From Pseudomonadota bacterium (GTDB lineage: Bacteria; Pseudomonadota; Gammaproteobacteria; Competibacterales; Competibacteraceae), in assembly GCA_022709365.1 (NCBI GenBank), contig JAKLIY010000024.1, forward strand, positions 1 through 61,675: a stretch of DNA of 61,675 nucleotides, read 5' to 3'. Position 1 is the first letter of the stretch. Each line of letters begins with the position of its first letter. This document shows positions 17,852-25,110 of the stretch, piece after piece. A program made the position numbers and the translations under genes. Under the pieces are notes generated by a model. The model was not told where the DNA came from, ran no database searches, and saw nothing but the letters and a program-made list of their open reading frames with translations.

Positions 17852-18160
17852 TTAACCAGCCTCAGCGGCTGGTGGGTAATTGCGAGTGAGGCTTTCCTGT
17901 AGCGCTAGCGGATTACATTCGTTTCGGTTTCCAGTAGCGCGCCGGACAGGCGCGCCCAGGTCATGGCGCAATCGCTCAGCTAAATTCGCTGGACGCGACG
18001 CCAACAACGAATGCCAGCGCTTGTTGAGAGCGCCGACTTCCGGGTAATTGAATGAGCCATCCGCCGATACGGGAATACCCAGGCGGTTGCAGGCATAACG
18101 CACCGCTTCATGTGTTACGCCAAGCTCTTTAGCCACAAGGTCAATGGATATTCGCGCCAT
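17852..18160 (-). CDS. 102-aa HTH-like hypothetical protein
   Basis: The N-terminal half (SIDLVAKELGVTHEAVRYAC) reads like a helix-turn-helix in which KELGVTHEAVRYACNRLGI would be the recognition unit. The C-terminal half is basic and proline-containing, with no known domain. It follows the 69-aa gene by one base. A DNA-binding role late in the satellite operon is inference. I do not recognise a named family. Confidence 0.6.
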   Translation of the reverse strand: MARISIDLVAKELGVTHEAVRYACNRLGIPVSADGSFNYPEVGALNKRWHSLLASRPANLAERLRHDLGAPVRRATGNRNECNPLALQESLTRNYPPAAEAG

Positions 18161-18161
18161 G

Positions 18162-18371
18162 TCAGCGGGTCATGTACCGCCCACTATTCCGGGCGTTGTC
18201 GATGCTTTTCTGAATCAGTGAAGCTCTTAAACTCCTTGCCGCCTCAATCGGATTTGCGCCCAGGGCGATGCCATCCGATAGCATCCATTGACCTGCCGCT
18301 GCGTCCCGACGAGCGCCGTGTTGGCGCAGGTATTTCACGGCGCAATCCAGTTCACTCAGATTTTGATTCAT
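18162..18371 (-). CDS. 69-aa hypothetical protein
   Basis: MNQNLSELDCAVKYLRQHGA..., small, mixed-charge and predicted helical, ending in a basic tail. ATG 18371 overlaps the end of the previous gene by 20 bp and follows a weak GCGGGAA tract. No family recognised. It is part of the cluster of tiny genes downstream of the capsid gene. Confidence 0.55.
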   Translation of the reverse strand: MNQNLSELDCAVKYLRQHGARRDAAAGQWMLSDGIALGANPIEAARSLRASLIQKSIDNARNSGRYMTR

Positions 18372-18519
18372 GTTCCCGCTCCTGTTTTAACCGGGTTGCT
18401 TCAATTGCGGCCTGCTTTTCGGCGTCGCTTGCGGTTGCCCAGAAGTGCAGGTAACGCTGCACTTGCGGATCAGGGTCAATCAGCGGCAACGGTTTCAGTT
18501 GGAATTGCTCGAGTGCCAT
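18352..18519 (-). CDS. 55-aa hypothetical directly after the capsid gene
   Basis: The ATG at 18519 is preceded by GGGGTGA, which is itself the capsid gene's last codon and stop, so translation may be coupled. The product (MALEQFQLKPLPLIDPDP...) has a proline-rich start and a charged helical C-terminus (DAEKQAAIEATRLKQERE). In phages a small gene straight after the capsid gene often encodes a decoration or head-completion protein; that is only a positional suggestion here. Confidence 0.6.
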   Translation of the reverse strand: MALEQFQLKPLPLIDPDPQVQRYLHFWATASDAEKQAAIEATRLKQEREHESKSE

Positions 18520-18523
18520 GACA

Positions 18524-19552
18524 TCACCCCGCAACGCACTTGATCAGGCCAGTAGGATTCGTTGCGCTCAGTGCAAAATTCACGTCATGGCTGACCGCGA
18601 ATCGCATCACTTCATATTCATCCGAATTCGAGTAAACGCTAGGTCGGCCAGCGCCGCGCAAGCGAAGCCGTAGAATCGCTGGAGCAATGGCGGGATTGGC
18701 GACTGCATACCAGGTCGTGTCAGAGGTCAGGAATGCGTTGATGCAGATCACTAAATCTGACCAGCCGAGCGCGACCTTGTACGCTTTGAAAGCCATCTCC
18801 AGGGCAGGCGGAATAATGACGCCATAGATCGGGTGATTCGCTTTCGCGCCAGCGGGATTGAGTTGATCGCGCATGGTCTTGGCCGCTTCCGGCAAACCGC
18901 CATAGATGGATCCGTTCGTGGATTGGGTGATCGTACCGGCCTCCAGCAATTCGGCTAACAGGCGGGCTTCGATACTGCTGAAAACCGCAGCGGCATAGAC
19001 GGGAATTTGGATTGCTAAGGCTTCGCCCAGTGAACTCCAAATCGCACGGGAAAAGCGTACCGCGCCGCCGAACGTCCGCAACCGGCCAGCTTTTGGCGCT
19101 TCGCTAATCGTGAATTTCAGGGTTTCATAGGCTATGCCTTCAAAGCTTTCGCTGACCTCCGGCATGGATAAACTCGACAGCGCATTGGCGCGGAAGTCGC
19201 TTAAATCAACCGGCGCGGTCACTTTTTCGATATCGGTATTTTGCGAAGCGAATTTGGAAACAACGAGTTCGCTTAATCCTGCCGCGAGTGAGTTGCCAAA
19301 ATCAGAAATCGTCATACCCGCACGGGTACGCAGTCCGTCCAGGCTCAAATTTTCACGAAGAACGGAAACCACGGCGGGATGTTCAGCCCTCAGTGCGCGT
19401 CGTTGTCCCGTGAGGGCTTTCAATAAATCGGGAAGCAGATCGTCAATATCGGCGGGGCTTAAATCATCCAGCGGATCGGCAATCGCTGCTTTCGGCTTTT
19501 GCTGATAGCCAAATCGGCGGGAAGCTTCTGCTAAAAATTCGTCTTGAGTCAT
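18524..19552 (-). CDS. HK97-fold major capsid protein-like
   Basis: A 342-aa protein that I align by eye to the major capsid half of the phage prohead-protease/capsid fusion proteins (Mu gpT-like, HK97 fold). Shared features in order are an N-terminal helical arm (about 60-110); a sheet segment followed by a helix ending IPVYAAAVFSSIEARLLAELL (spine helix and P-domain region, about 185-210); NGSIYGGLPEAAKTMRDQ then HPIYGVIIPPALEMAFKAY (A-domain, about 215-265); and TTWYAVANPAIAPAI...SDEYEVMRFAVSHDVNFAL (C-terminal P-domain). No protease domain is present. It is the only virion-structural candidate in the element. A hairpin lies just upstream of its ATG. A structure prediction would settle the fold; other phage proteins cannot be ruled out by eye. 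Confidence 0.65.
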   Translation of the reverse strand: MTQDEFLAEASRRFGYQQKPKAAIADPLDDLSPADIDDLLPDLLKALTGQRRALRAEHPAVVSVLRENLSLDGLRTRAGMTISDFGNSLAAGLSELVVSKFASQNTDIEKVTAPVDLSDFRANALSSLSMPEVSESFEGIAYETLKFTISEAPKAGRLRTFGGAVRFSRAIWSSLGEALAIQIPVYAAAVFSSIEARLLAELLEAGTITQSTNGSIYGGLPEAAKTMRDQLNPAGAKANHPIYGVIIPPALEMAFKAYKVALGWSDLVICINAFLTSDTTWYAVANPAIAPAILRLRLRGAGRPSVYSNSDEYEVMRFAVSHDVNFALSATNPTGLIKCVAG

Positions 19553-19558
19553 AACAAT

Positions 19559-19586
19559 AGTCCAGTGGGTTAATGCCCACTAGACT
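19559..19586 (-). promoter_or_regulatory. Hairpin over the capsid gene ribosome-binding site
   Basis: An inverted repeat of 11 bp with one mismatch (AGTCTAGTGGG / CCCACTGGACT on the gene strand) around a six-base loop ends 6 bp before ATG 19552. The only Shine-Dalgarno-like bases (TGGA) are in the 3' arm, so the hairpin could block initiation. No U tract follows, so it is not an obvious terminator. Confidence 0.5.
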
Positions 19587-19598
19587 ACCGCGATAAAT

Positions 19599-20063
19599 TT
19601 ACCGCTGTTCCGGTAAATTCATATCGCGCAACTTCTCCCAGATTTTGCCCGCGCTACAGCATCCATCGCACAGATCGACCAGCGCCCGTTCAACGTCATC
19701 ATGCGTTACCCGGTCGCCCGCTTTAATTCTACGCAGCGCGGCTGATTTGAATTTTTTGAGTCGGTACGCAATCGCTTCTGCGGTTGCCCAGCGGGATAAC
19801 CTCCCAGCCGGGTCAACGTCCAGAATCACCGTCAAAAACGCCTGTTTTCGGCGCGCAATCGACTCGGCCTTGTCCAGGGCCTCCCAAAGCTCTAAACCCG
19901 CCAAACGCGGAATTTCGCCGCCGATCAGGCGCGGTATCAAGGCGGTTAATCGGCTCGCCAAGGCTGGGCCGGTGATGGATTCCGCGTTGTCTTTGGATAG
20001 CATCGAACGCCGATCCGCGTTTGATGCTCTATCTGATCCACCTGGACTCTGCCTCGGCGTCAC
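19599..20063 (-). CDS. 154-aa hypothetical protein
   Basis: The GTG at 20063 overlaps the ssb stop (GTGA). The product is soluble and mostly helical: a Ser/Arg-rich start, then LTALIPRLIGGEIPRLAG, a middle with FLTVILDVDPAGRLSRW, and a C-terminal DDVERALVDLCDGCCSAGKIW with three cysteines. No family is recognised. Lying between ssb and the capsid gene, it could serve replication or assembly; nothing in the sequence decides. Confidence 0.55.
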   Translation of the reverse strand: MTPRQSPGGSDRASNADRRSMLSKDNAESITGPALASRLTALIPRLIGGEIPRLAGLELWEALDKAESIARRKQAFLTVILDVDPAGRLSRWATAEAIAYRLKKFKSAALRRIKAGDRVTHDDVERALVDLCDGCCSAGKIWEKLRDMNLPEQR

Positions 20064-20392
20064 CGTCTCCCGCCACCATCGGACGAATTCGGTTTCGGCT
20101 TGGCTTTGAGCGTCGCCAGTTCGTCCACGATGATGCTGAGTCCGGCAGCCGGTTCACCGGACTTGGCGGTATAGGCCGATACCTCCAACTTGCCCGATAC
20201 CGCCACGGCGTTGTTCGCCTTCATTCCCGCCAGCCGTTCAGCGAGTTCGTTGAACGCCACCAGCGACACCCAGACCGCGTTGCCGTCTTTGCCGTCAGCG
20301 CGAACTTTCGCCGTGGTGAACGGCTTACCCGCCTGTGAAGTCCGCGCTTGCGGGTCGCCAAAGAGATTGCCGGTGATGAGACAGCGGATCAT
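20060..20392 (-). CDS. ssb: Single-stranded DNA-binding protein
   Basis: Short OB-fold SSB-like protein, 110 aa. MIRCLITGNLFGDPQAR at the N-terminus corresponds to the first strand of SSB, and WVSLVAFNELAERLAGM and VSGKLEVSAYTAKSGEPA match the central and third strands of the family. The acidic C-terminal tip of bacterial SSB is replaced by a basic tail (KPKPNSSDGGGRR), typical of mobile-element SSBs. It overlaps the primase stop by ATGA and has a strong AGGAGGTG Shine-Dalgarno inside the primase end. It would coat single-stranded DNA during element replication. Confidence 0.85.
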   Translation of the reverse strand: MIRCLITGNLFGDPQARTSQAGKPFTTAKVRADGKDGNAVWVSLVAFNELAERLAGMKANNAVAVSGKLEVSAYTAKSGEPAAGLSIIVDELATLKAKPKPNSSDGGGRR

Positions 20393-22866
20393 GAGCGCAC
20401 CTCCTGAACGATCAATCGCCCGTTGATTTTACCCATCGCGCCGGACAGCAACAGCCGGTCAATCGTGTCCTTGATGAGCGCCGGGCCGGCCTTGCCATGC
20501 GCCAAGCCGACGGCGCGTTCGAGGTCTTCCCGCAGCATCGGCGTTCCGTTCAGCGTGGCGAGGATGGTTTGCGCGAGGGGTAATGCGTTTTTTTCTTCGC
20601 TGAAATTTACCCTGTATGCAAAATCCAATGGTTCCACTGGTTCCACTGGTTCCATGCCCTGTTTGCCTAGCGATTCCCCGTAACCATCGGGTAACAAACC
20701 AGTGGTTACAACGGTTACACGCTCGCCAGAATCGGGGCTAGGCGTAACCATTGGATTGATTTCACTGGTTCCCCACTGGTTACAGGTTTTAGCTCCTGTT
20801 TGCCTAGATGTAACCGTTGTAACCACTGTAACCATTGGATCAGGCGCATTAGGTAGTTTTCTCCAAAATCTCAAATAGCGGTTCGCTTTTCGATCCAACC
20901 ACTTCCGCGCCTCCTCATAACCATTCACCTTGAGAATTCCTGCAACCCGCTGTTTCGCATACGGAGATTGTTGCATTCGGGGGATGTTCAAGGCGTCCAG
21001 AATGGCGGGAATCGTCACGGGTTCGCCGTTCGATTCCAGGCTATCGACAATCGCCAGGGCCGCGTCCGTCCAGACATCCTCTTCAAAGTGCGCTTCACGA
21101 ACCCGCTCGGCTTGTTCCAGGGCTTTTTCCGCCGTGACGTGCCAGGCGTGGCCTTGAATCACACCCTGGGCCGCTTCTCCAATCAACTGCGGCAAGATGG
21201 CCTCCAAGCGGGGAATATCGATGGGAGCCTCTAACGTGACTGGCCACCAGCGCCGGTTGCCCGTCGGGTCTTTGAGAAACGTCTGATCGTTCGTGGAGCC
21301 GATGAAGCTCACCGTCCGGGGAAAATCCTGGGCATACCGGCCAAACTTTTCCCGGAAGTGATCGGAACGAGCGCTGACAAACGCCTTGATACTTTCGACT
21401 TCCGCCTTGGCCATGCCCGCCAACTCGCCCAGTTCCGCAATCACGATGCCGCGTATCTGAATCTTGGCCTCGGCCAGGTTGCCTAAATCCACGGAGTCGG
21501 TGAAAGCGTCGGGATGAATGGCGTCGGCGATGCACTGGGCCGCTGTCGATTTACGCCAGCCTTGCGGGCTGCGCAGCACCAGCACGTCATCCCGCTTGCA
21601 GCCCGGAATCAGGACGCGGGCCGCGACGCCTTTCAACCACTTTTCGCCGATTTCCGCCAAGTAGTCGCCGTTGCCGTCGCTGGCCTTGGCGTTCAGATAA
21701 TCCACCAGCCAAGACCGTAACCGGGGTTGACGATCCCAGCGTTCCGCCAAGGCCAGCAGTTGCTCCTTGGCGGGGTTGAAGCTGTTGCGGTGCGCAATCG
21801 CCAACGTCGCCAAGTCCACCATATCCCGGCCAAAAGCGACGCCCGTCGCGCGTTCCAAGGCCAGCATGGTTTCAGCGGTATCCGAGTCAATCCAGGGGCC
21901 GGGCGGGGCCTTGTAGGGGGTTGTCAGGCGCTTCTCGATCCGCTGGCGGAACTCATTGAAGCCCATGACGCCCGTCCAGGGCGGCGCGGATAGCAAATCA
22001 ACCAAAGTCGCCAGTGTTTTCCGGGGTTTCTTGGATACGGCGGCAGTCGGCGGGTCTTCCGGCAGGGCGCTTTCCTTTAGCGGCGCGCCCGCCTGTTCCA
22101 CCAGGGCGCGTAATTCGTCTACGGTATGCCCGGCGTTCAGCCAGTCAGACACGTCGCCCTTGTCCGGCAAGCCGGGCAATTCCAGCCAGCGTAGATCAGC
22201 GACTTTGCCGTGGAGCTGCTGCGCAACGTGCCGCATGTGCGCCTTGCCCGGTGCGTCGTTGTCGGGTAGCAGAATGACGCGGGCCGCGCCTGATAACTGC
22301 TCGGTGTACTCCGGTCGCCACTTTTGCCGCTGGTCGCCTTTCGCCGCGCCCTCAAAGTTGCAGGTCGCCACGAACCCCAGTACGGCTAGCCGGTCGGCGT
22401 CCTTTTCACCCTCAACGATCCAGACGGTTTCACCCGCCTCAATCGCCGTTCGCAACTCAGGCAGGCGGTAGAGTGGATAGGCGTCCCGTTGCGGCTTTTT
22501 CCAAACCCAGTCCGCGCCGGGTTCGGGCCGGTGTCGAATTCGAAAATCTTTGGGTTCGTAGCGGACTTTCTCAAAGACGGTTGCGCCGGATGTATCCCGG
22601 TAGGCATACGTCGCCAAGATACGCGGCTTGTCTAGGCGCGGTGTTCCGTTCACGCCCAGCGCCTTGAGAATCGCCGGACGGTCACAACCCGCATGGCAGC
22701 ACACCACCACATCAGCGGTATCACCGGCCTTAAGGGTCAAGCTAGGTTTGTGGCCTTGTCCGTCCGCTTCATGGATCGGGCAGTAAGCGAGCCATTGATC
22801 GCCGGTTTGCACGGGCCGCAAGCCCATGGATTGCAGGCGGTGAATTGCGTCTTGAAGGGTAGTCAT
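20389..22866 (-). CDS. Primase-helicase with zinc finger, TOPRIM and VirE/VapE ATPase
   Basis: An 825-aa replication protein. An N-terminal CHC2-type zinc finger (CPIH...CCHAGC, residues about 30-60) and a TOPRIM region (VWIVEGEKDADRLAVLGF, ILLPDNDAPG) give primase features. The middle is a VirE/VapE-type ATPase: Walker A-like RSPQGWRKSTAAQ, Walker B-like IVIAELGEL, and FIGSTNDQTFLKDPTGNRRWW. Such proteins start and drive replication of phage satellites and prophages. I start at ATG 22866, 6 bp after GGAG; TTG 22878 is in frame but weak. The C-terminal 200 residues contain low-complexity VTVVTTVTS and VEPVEPVEP runs. A large inverted repeat lies just upstream. Confidence 0.88.
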   Translation of the reverse strand: MTTLQDAIHRLQSMGLRPVQTGDQWLAYCPIHEADGQGHKPSLTLKAGDTADVVVCCHAGCDRPAILKALGVNGTPRLDKPRILATYAYRDTSGATVFEKVRYEPKDFRIRHRPEPGADWVWKKPQRDAYPLYRLPELRTAIEAGETVWIVEGEKDADRLAVLGFVATCNFEGAAKGDQRQKWRPEYTEQLSGAARVILLPDNDAPGKAHMRHVAQQLHGKVADLRWLELPGLPDKGDVSDWLNAGHTVDELRALVEQAGAPLKESALPEDPPTAAVSKKPRKTLATLVDLLSAPPWTGVMGFNEFRQRIEKRLTTPYKAPPGPWIDSDTAETMLALERATGVAFGRDMVDLATLAIAHRNSFNPAKEQLLALAERWDRQPRLRSWLVDYLNAKASDGNGDYLAEIGEKWLKGVAARVLIPGCKRDDVLVLRSPQGWRKSTAAQCIADAIHPDAFTDSVDLGNLAEAKIQIRGIVIAELGELAGMAKAEVESIKAFVSARSDHFREKFGRYAQDFPRTVSFIGSTNDQTFLKDPTGNRRWWPVTLEAPIDIPRLEAILPQLIGEAAQGVIQGHAWHVTAEKALEQAERVREAHFEEDVWTDAALAIVDSLESNGEPVTIPAILDALNIPRMQQSPYAKQRVAGILKVNGYEEARKWLDRKANRYLRFWRKLPNAPDPMVTVVTTVTSRQTGAKTCNQWGTSEINPMVTPSPDSGERVTVVTTGLLPDGYGESLGKQGMEPVEPVEPLDFAYRVNFSEEKNALPLAQTILATLNGTPMLREDLERAVGLAHGKAGPALIKDTIDRLLLSGAMGKINGRLIVQEVRS

Positions 22867-22891
22867 GATGATCTCCAAAAAAAGTTGTTTT

Positions 22892-22978
22892 GGAGACTGA
22901 CGCGCCGGACGGCATTTGCTAGAATCACGCTTGCGACGGCGTGATTTCTAGCAGTGCAGATGTGGCGGGCCAGTCTCC
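22892..22978. promoter_or_regulatory. Nested inverted repeat between parB-like and primase genes
   Basis: The inner hairpin pairs GCTAGAATCACGC (22918-22930) with GCGTGATTTCTAGC (22939-22952) around an 8-base loop. The outer arms are GGAGACTG (22892-22899) and CAGTCTCC (22971-22978). It fills most of the 132-bp gap in front of the primase gene, the largest break in the replication operon. It could be an operator, an attenuator or an origin. Confidence 0.6.
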
Positions 22979-22998
22979 GGGGTAACTCGGAACTGGCC

Positions 22999-23748
22999 TT
23001 AGTCGTTTATGGCGGTTGAGTATTTTGCGGTAAGCCGGGAAATACTTGCTTTCCATTCAGCGAACTGCTGACAGACCCATTCGTAACTCCATTCCTTGGC
23101 GGCTGCGTCCAGGCAGTCAAGAAAGTTCTGCCGTTCTGATTCGAGTCGCTGGGCCTTCGCCTCCTCGGCCTTCCGGGCCTTCTCTTCAAGTTCTTGCCGC
23201 TGACGTTCTTCGAGCCATTGGCCGAACTGCACCCGTTGTTCTTCGGTCGCTTTACGCGGCGCAAGCTCTAGTCCTACAGATTGCGTGAACGATGCCCACC
23301 AGTTGGCAATGGTTCGCCGGTCAACGCCGATTTTTTCGGAAAGCGCGTCCATCCAATTTTTTTGGAAATTTTCCGAATTTCCAAAATCAGCCGAATTTCC
23401 AAGAGCCAGAATCTTGCTGGCGAATTCCCTTCGTTGAGCGCCAGTGAGTTCCTGACGGGCGTAGTTCTCTTGGAGTTCGTACAGCAGCGCCTCTTGGTCA
23501 CTGGTGTTTTCCGGGAACACCTTGGCGGGGATTTTCTCGAAAGCCAGCTCCTTGAACGCCGCCAAGCGGTGCGCGCCCCAGATTAACTTGTACTTGGTGC
23601 CGCGCACCTTAACGCCGATAGGCTGCAACAGGCCTTGTGCCTTGATGCTTGCGGTCAGGCGCTTGACCGTTTCTTTATGGACGCCGCGCAACCGCTGACC
23701 TTGAATGATGTCAGCAACCGGGATGTCGAAATGGCCGCTGTCGTTCAT
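22999..23748 (-). CDS. ParB/Srx-fold nuclease-domain protein
   Basis: A 249-aa protein with an N-terminal ParB-like domain: IPVADIIQGQRLRG, TASIKAQGLLQPIGV, KYKLIWGAHRLAAFKEL (the GxHRL box) and IPAKVF. An HTH-containing middle (ALSEKIGVDRRTIANWW) and a long charged coiled coil (EERQRQELEEKARKAEEAKAQ) follow. Mobile-element ParB-like proteins act as regulators or nicking enzymes, so a plasmid-type partition role is not implied and no parA is present. The ATG overlaps the preceding gene's stop (ATGA). Confidence 0.85.
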   Translation of the reverse strand: MNDSGHFDIPVADIIQGQRLRGVHKETVKRLTASIKAQGLLQPIGVKVRGTKYKLIWGAHRLAAFKELAFEKIPAKVFPENTSDQEALLYELQENYARQELTGAQRREFASKILALGNSADFGNSENFQKNWMDALSEKIGVDRRTIANWWASFTQSVGLELAPRKATEEQRVQFGQWLEERQRQELEEKARKAEEAKAQRLESERQNFLDCLDAAAKEWSYEWVCQQFAEWKASISRLTAKYSTAIND

Positions 23749-23981
23749 TCCGCACCCTCCCCTTCCGCCGTCGGATGAATCAAGTCATTGGCATGGCGAA
23801 CGGCATTGCGGACGATTTCCAGAAGCAGATATTCACCTTGATAACCATCGTCGGGTTCCATCCAGGTCATCAACTGCAACAGCACGGCGCTAGCGTTGTT
23901 CAGGGAATCAGTCGCCGCGAGGATGCGGTTTTTGGCGCAAGCGGGGTCATTGGGGTCAAGACAAAGGGGATTCAGGTTCAT
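23745..23981 (-). CDS. 78-aa hypothetical protein
   Basis: MNLNPLCLDPNDPACAKNRI..., a small acidic protein with a helical middle (LNNASAVLLQLMTWM) and two cysteines near the N-terminus. ATGA overlap with the ParB-like gene ties it to the same transcript. A preceding GAGGAAACC is a fair Shine-Dalgarno. Similar small genes occur beside ParB-like genes in prophages, but I do not recognise a family. Confidence 0.6.
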   Translation of the reverse strand: MNLNPLCLDPNDPACAKNRILAATDSLNNASAVLLQLMTWMEPDDGYQGEYLLLEIVRNAVRHANDLIHPTAEGEGAE

Positions 23982-24036
23982 GTCGGTTTCCTCATGTTCA
24001 AGATGAACAGCCTATCGAAGGGATAGGTGCCGGAAT

Positions 24037-24194
24037 GGAGGCTGAGAAACCGCAAGTAGACGGCTCGGAATATTGGGTATTTTTCCGAACTCCATCCCGG
24101 CAGAAAACCGGGAGCGCAGGCGCAAAAACGCCATGCACAAAAAAACCGCTGCTATCGGGGCGGGGTTCCGCTACTTGGGAGTTTCTCAGGCTCC
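24037..24194. promoter_or_regulatory. Inverted-repeat-bounded structured intergenic region
   Basis: GGAGGCTGAGAAACCGCAAG (24037-24056, extending to 24059) pairs with CTACTTGGGAGTTTCTCAGG (24171-24190, extending to 24194) with few mismatches. The ~110 bp between hold smaller hairpins, for example CGGAATATTGGGTATTTTTC with its pair and CCCGGCAGAAAACCGGG. This occupies most of the 258-bp gap between the 78-aa and 70-aa genes, where no convincing ORF is seen. It may be an operator complex, an origin or a structured RNA. Confidence 0.5.
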
Positions 24195-24239
24195 TGTCAT
24201 CAGTATAGCCCAGCCGGGCCGGGGTGCAAGGGGCGGCGT

Positions 24240-24452
24240 TCATGCGGCTTTCCGGGTCGGTTCGTTGCGGCGCGGCAGGGTCGGCAGGGCCGCGTAGAAC
24301 TTGGGTACGTCGATCAGTGTGCGGGTGCCGGCCTTGACGATGCAGCCGCTCAGAATGCGCGAGTGCTTACAGAGCAAATTGCGGATAGCGGCTTCACTGA
24401 AAACGCCGTTTGATTCGCGGGCGAGGTTCTTGACCGTGGTAAGTTCAGGCAT
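24240..24452 (-). CDS. Small excisionase/HTH-like protein
   Basis: A 70-aa basic protein. FSEAAIRNLLCKHSRILSG and IVKAGTRTLIDVPKFYAAL follow the winged-helix pattern of small MerR/Xis-like phage regulators that read from a gene-embedded helix into a wing and a final anchoring helix. A role as excisionase or early regulator is likely given its place between the integrase and replication genes, but this is inference. A GC-rich inverted repeat (CCCCCG at 24461 and CGCGGGGG at about 24481) lies just upstream. Confidence 0.6.
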   Translation of the reverse strand: MPELTTVKNLARESNGVFSEAAIRNLLCKHSRILSGCIVKAGTRTLIDVPKFYAALPTLPRRNEPTRKAA

Positions 24453-24529
24453 TGCATAATCCCCCGTATTGTTGGATGAACGCGGGGGAGCATGGCGGTA
24501 GTAAAGGAGGTTGTCAGGTCAAACAAATC

Positions 24530-25006
24530 CTATTTTTTTAACCTGACTGTCATGTAGGTGAGATAATCCTGTTTGGCGGTTGCGGGGGATACGTGTTCTT
24601 GCGGACCTATCTTCTCAATGGCGTCTTCAAGGGATAAATTTTCTGTGTTCATGCAATGAGCAACTTTCCAACCAATAAGGCAATGCCGCTCCTTTTCCAT
24701 AAAAGACAGTTCAGGGCGTCCTTTCTTGCCTGTGGTCAGGTGCAATGCCACGCTGGGGGGAGTGCCGGCCTGGATAGCATTGAAGCATTCAGCCAAATAA
24801 TCGAGTAACTCTTTTTGCTGAATCCGTTGACGCCCCAGATCATCGGGGTTCAATTGGCGATAACTTAACAGCTTTAAAAGATTGTTCGCCGCGCCAGCAT
24901 CTCCACTTTTCGCCAGTTCAATCTCCCCAGCCAGTGTTGTCATCTGACGCCCTTTTTCCCAAATCTCCCGAATAGGATGATCGTCGGGGATGTCCGGCTC
25001 ATTCAT
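24530..25006 (-). CDS. 158-aa hypothetical protein of the element
   Basis: I start at ATG 25006 (MNEPDIPDDHPIREIWEKG), 6 bp after GAAGGTG; a longer frame reaching 25174 runs into the integrase and reads as nonsense. The protein is helical and soluble, with an N-terminal acidic stretch and a C-terminal HTH-like segment (SLEDAIEKIGPQEHVSPATAKQDY). It could be a regulator that binds DNA through that end. No named family is recognised. Confidence 0.6.
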   Translation of the reverse strand: MNEPDIPDDHPIREIWEKGRQMTTLAGEIELAKSGDAGAANNLLKLLSYRQLNPDDLGRQRIQQKELLDYLAECFNAIQAGTPPSVALHLTTGKKGRPELSFMEKERHCLIGWKVAHCMNTENLSLEDAIEKIGPQEHVSPATAKQDYLTYMTVRLKK

Positions 25007-25110
25007 AGCGCACCTTCGCACCTTGGAGAAGGGGCCGCGCCAGGGCCGGGCAAGGTGCGACCCCGGCCTTTTCACGGGCCAGGCTAGGCGCGGCAGTAAC
25101 GGGTTATGAC

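Noticed and set aside
23998..24243. Minus-strand 81-codon frame in the inverted-repeat region
   Set aside because: It overlaps the inverted repeats, reads as mixed low-complexity sequence and has no good start site.
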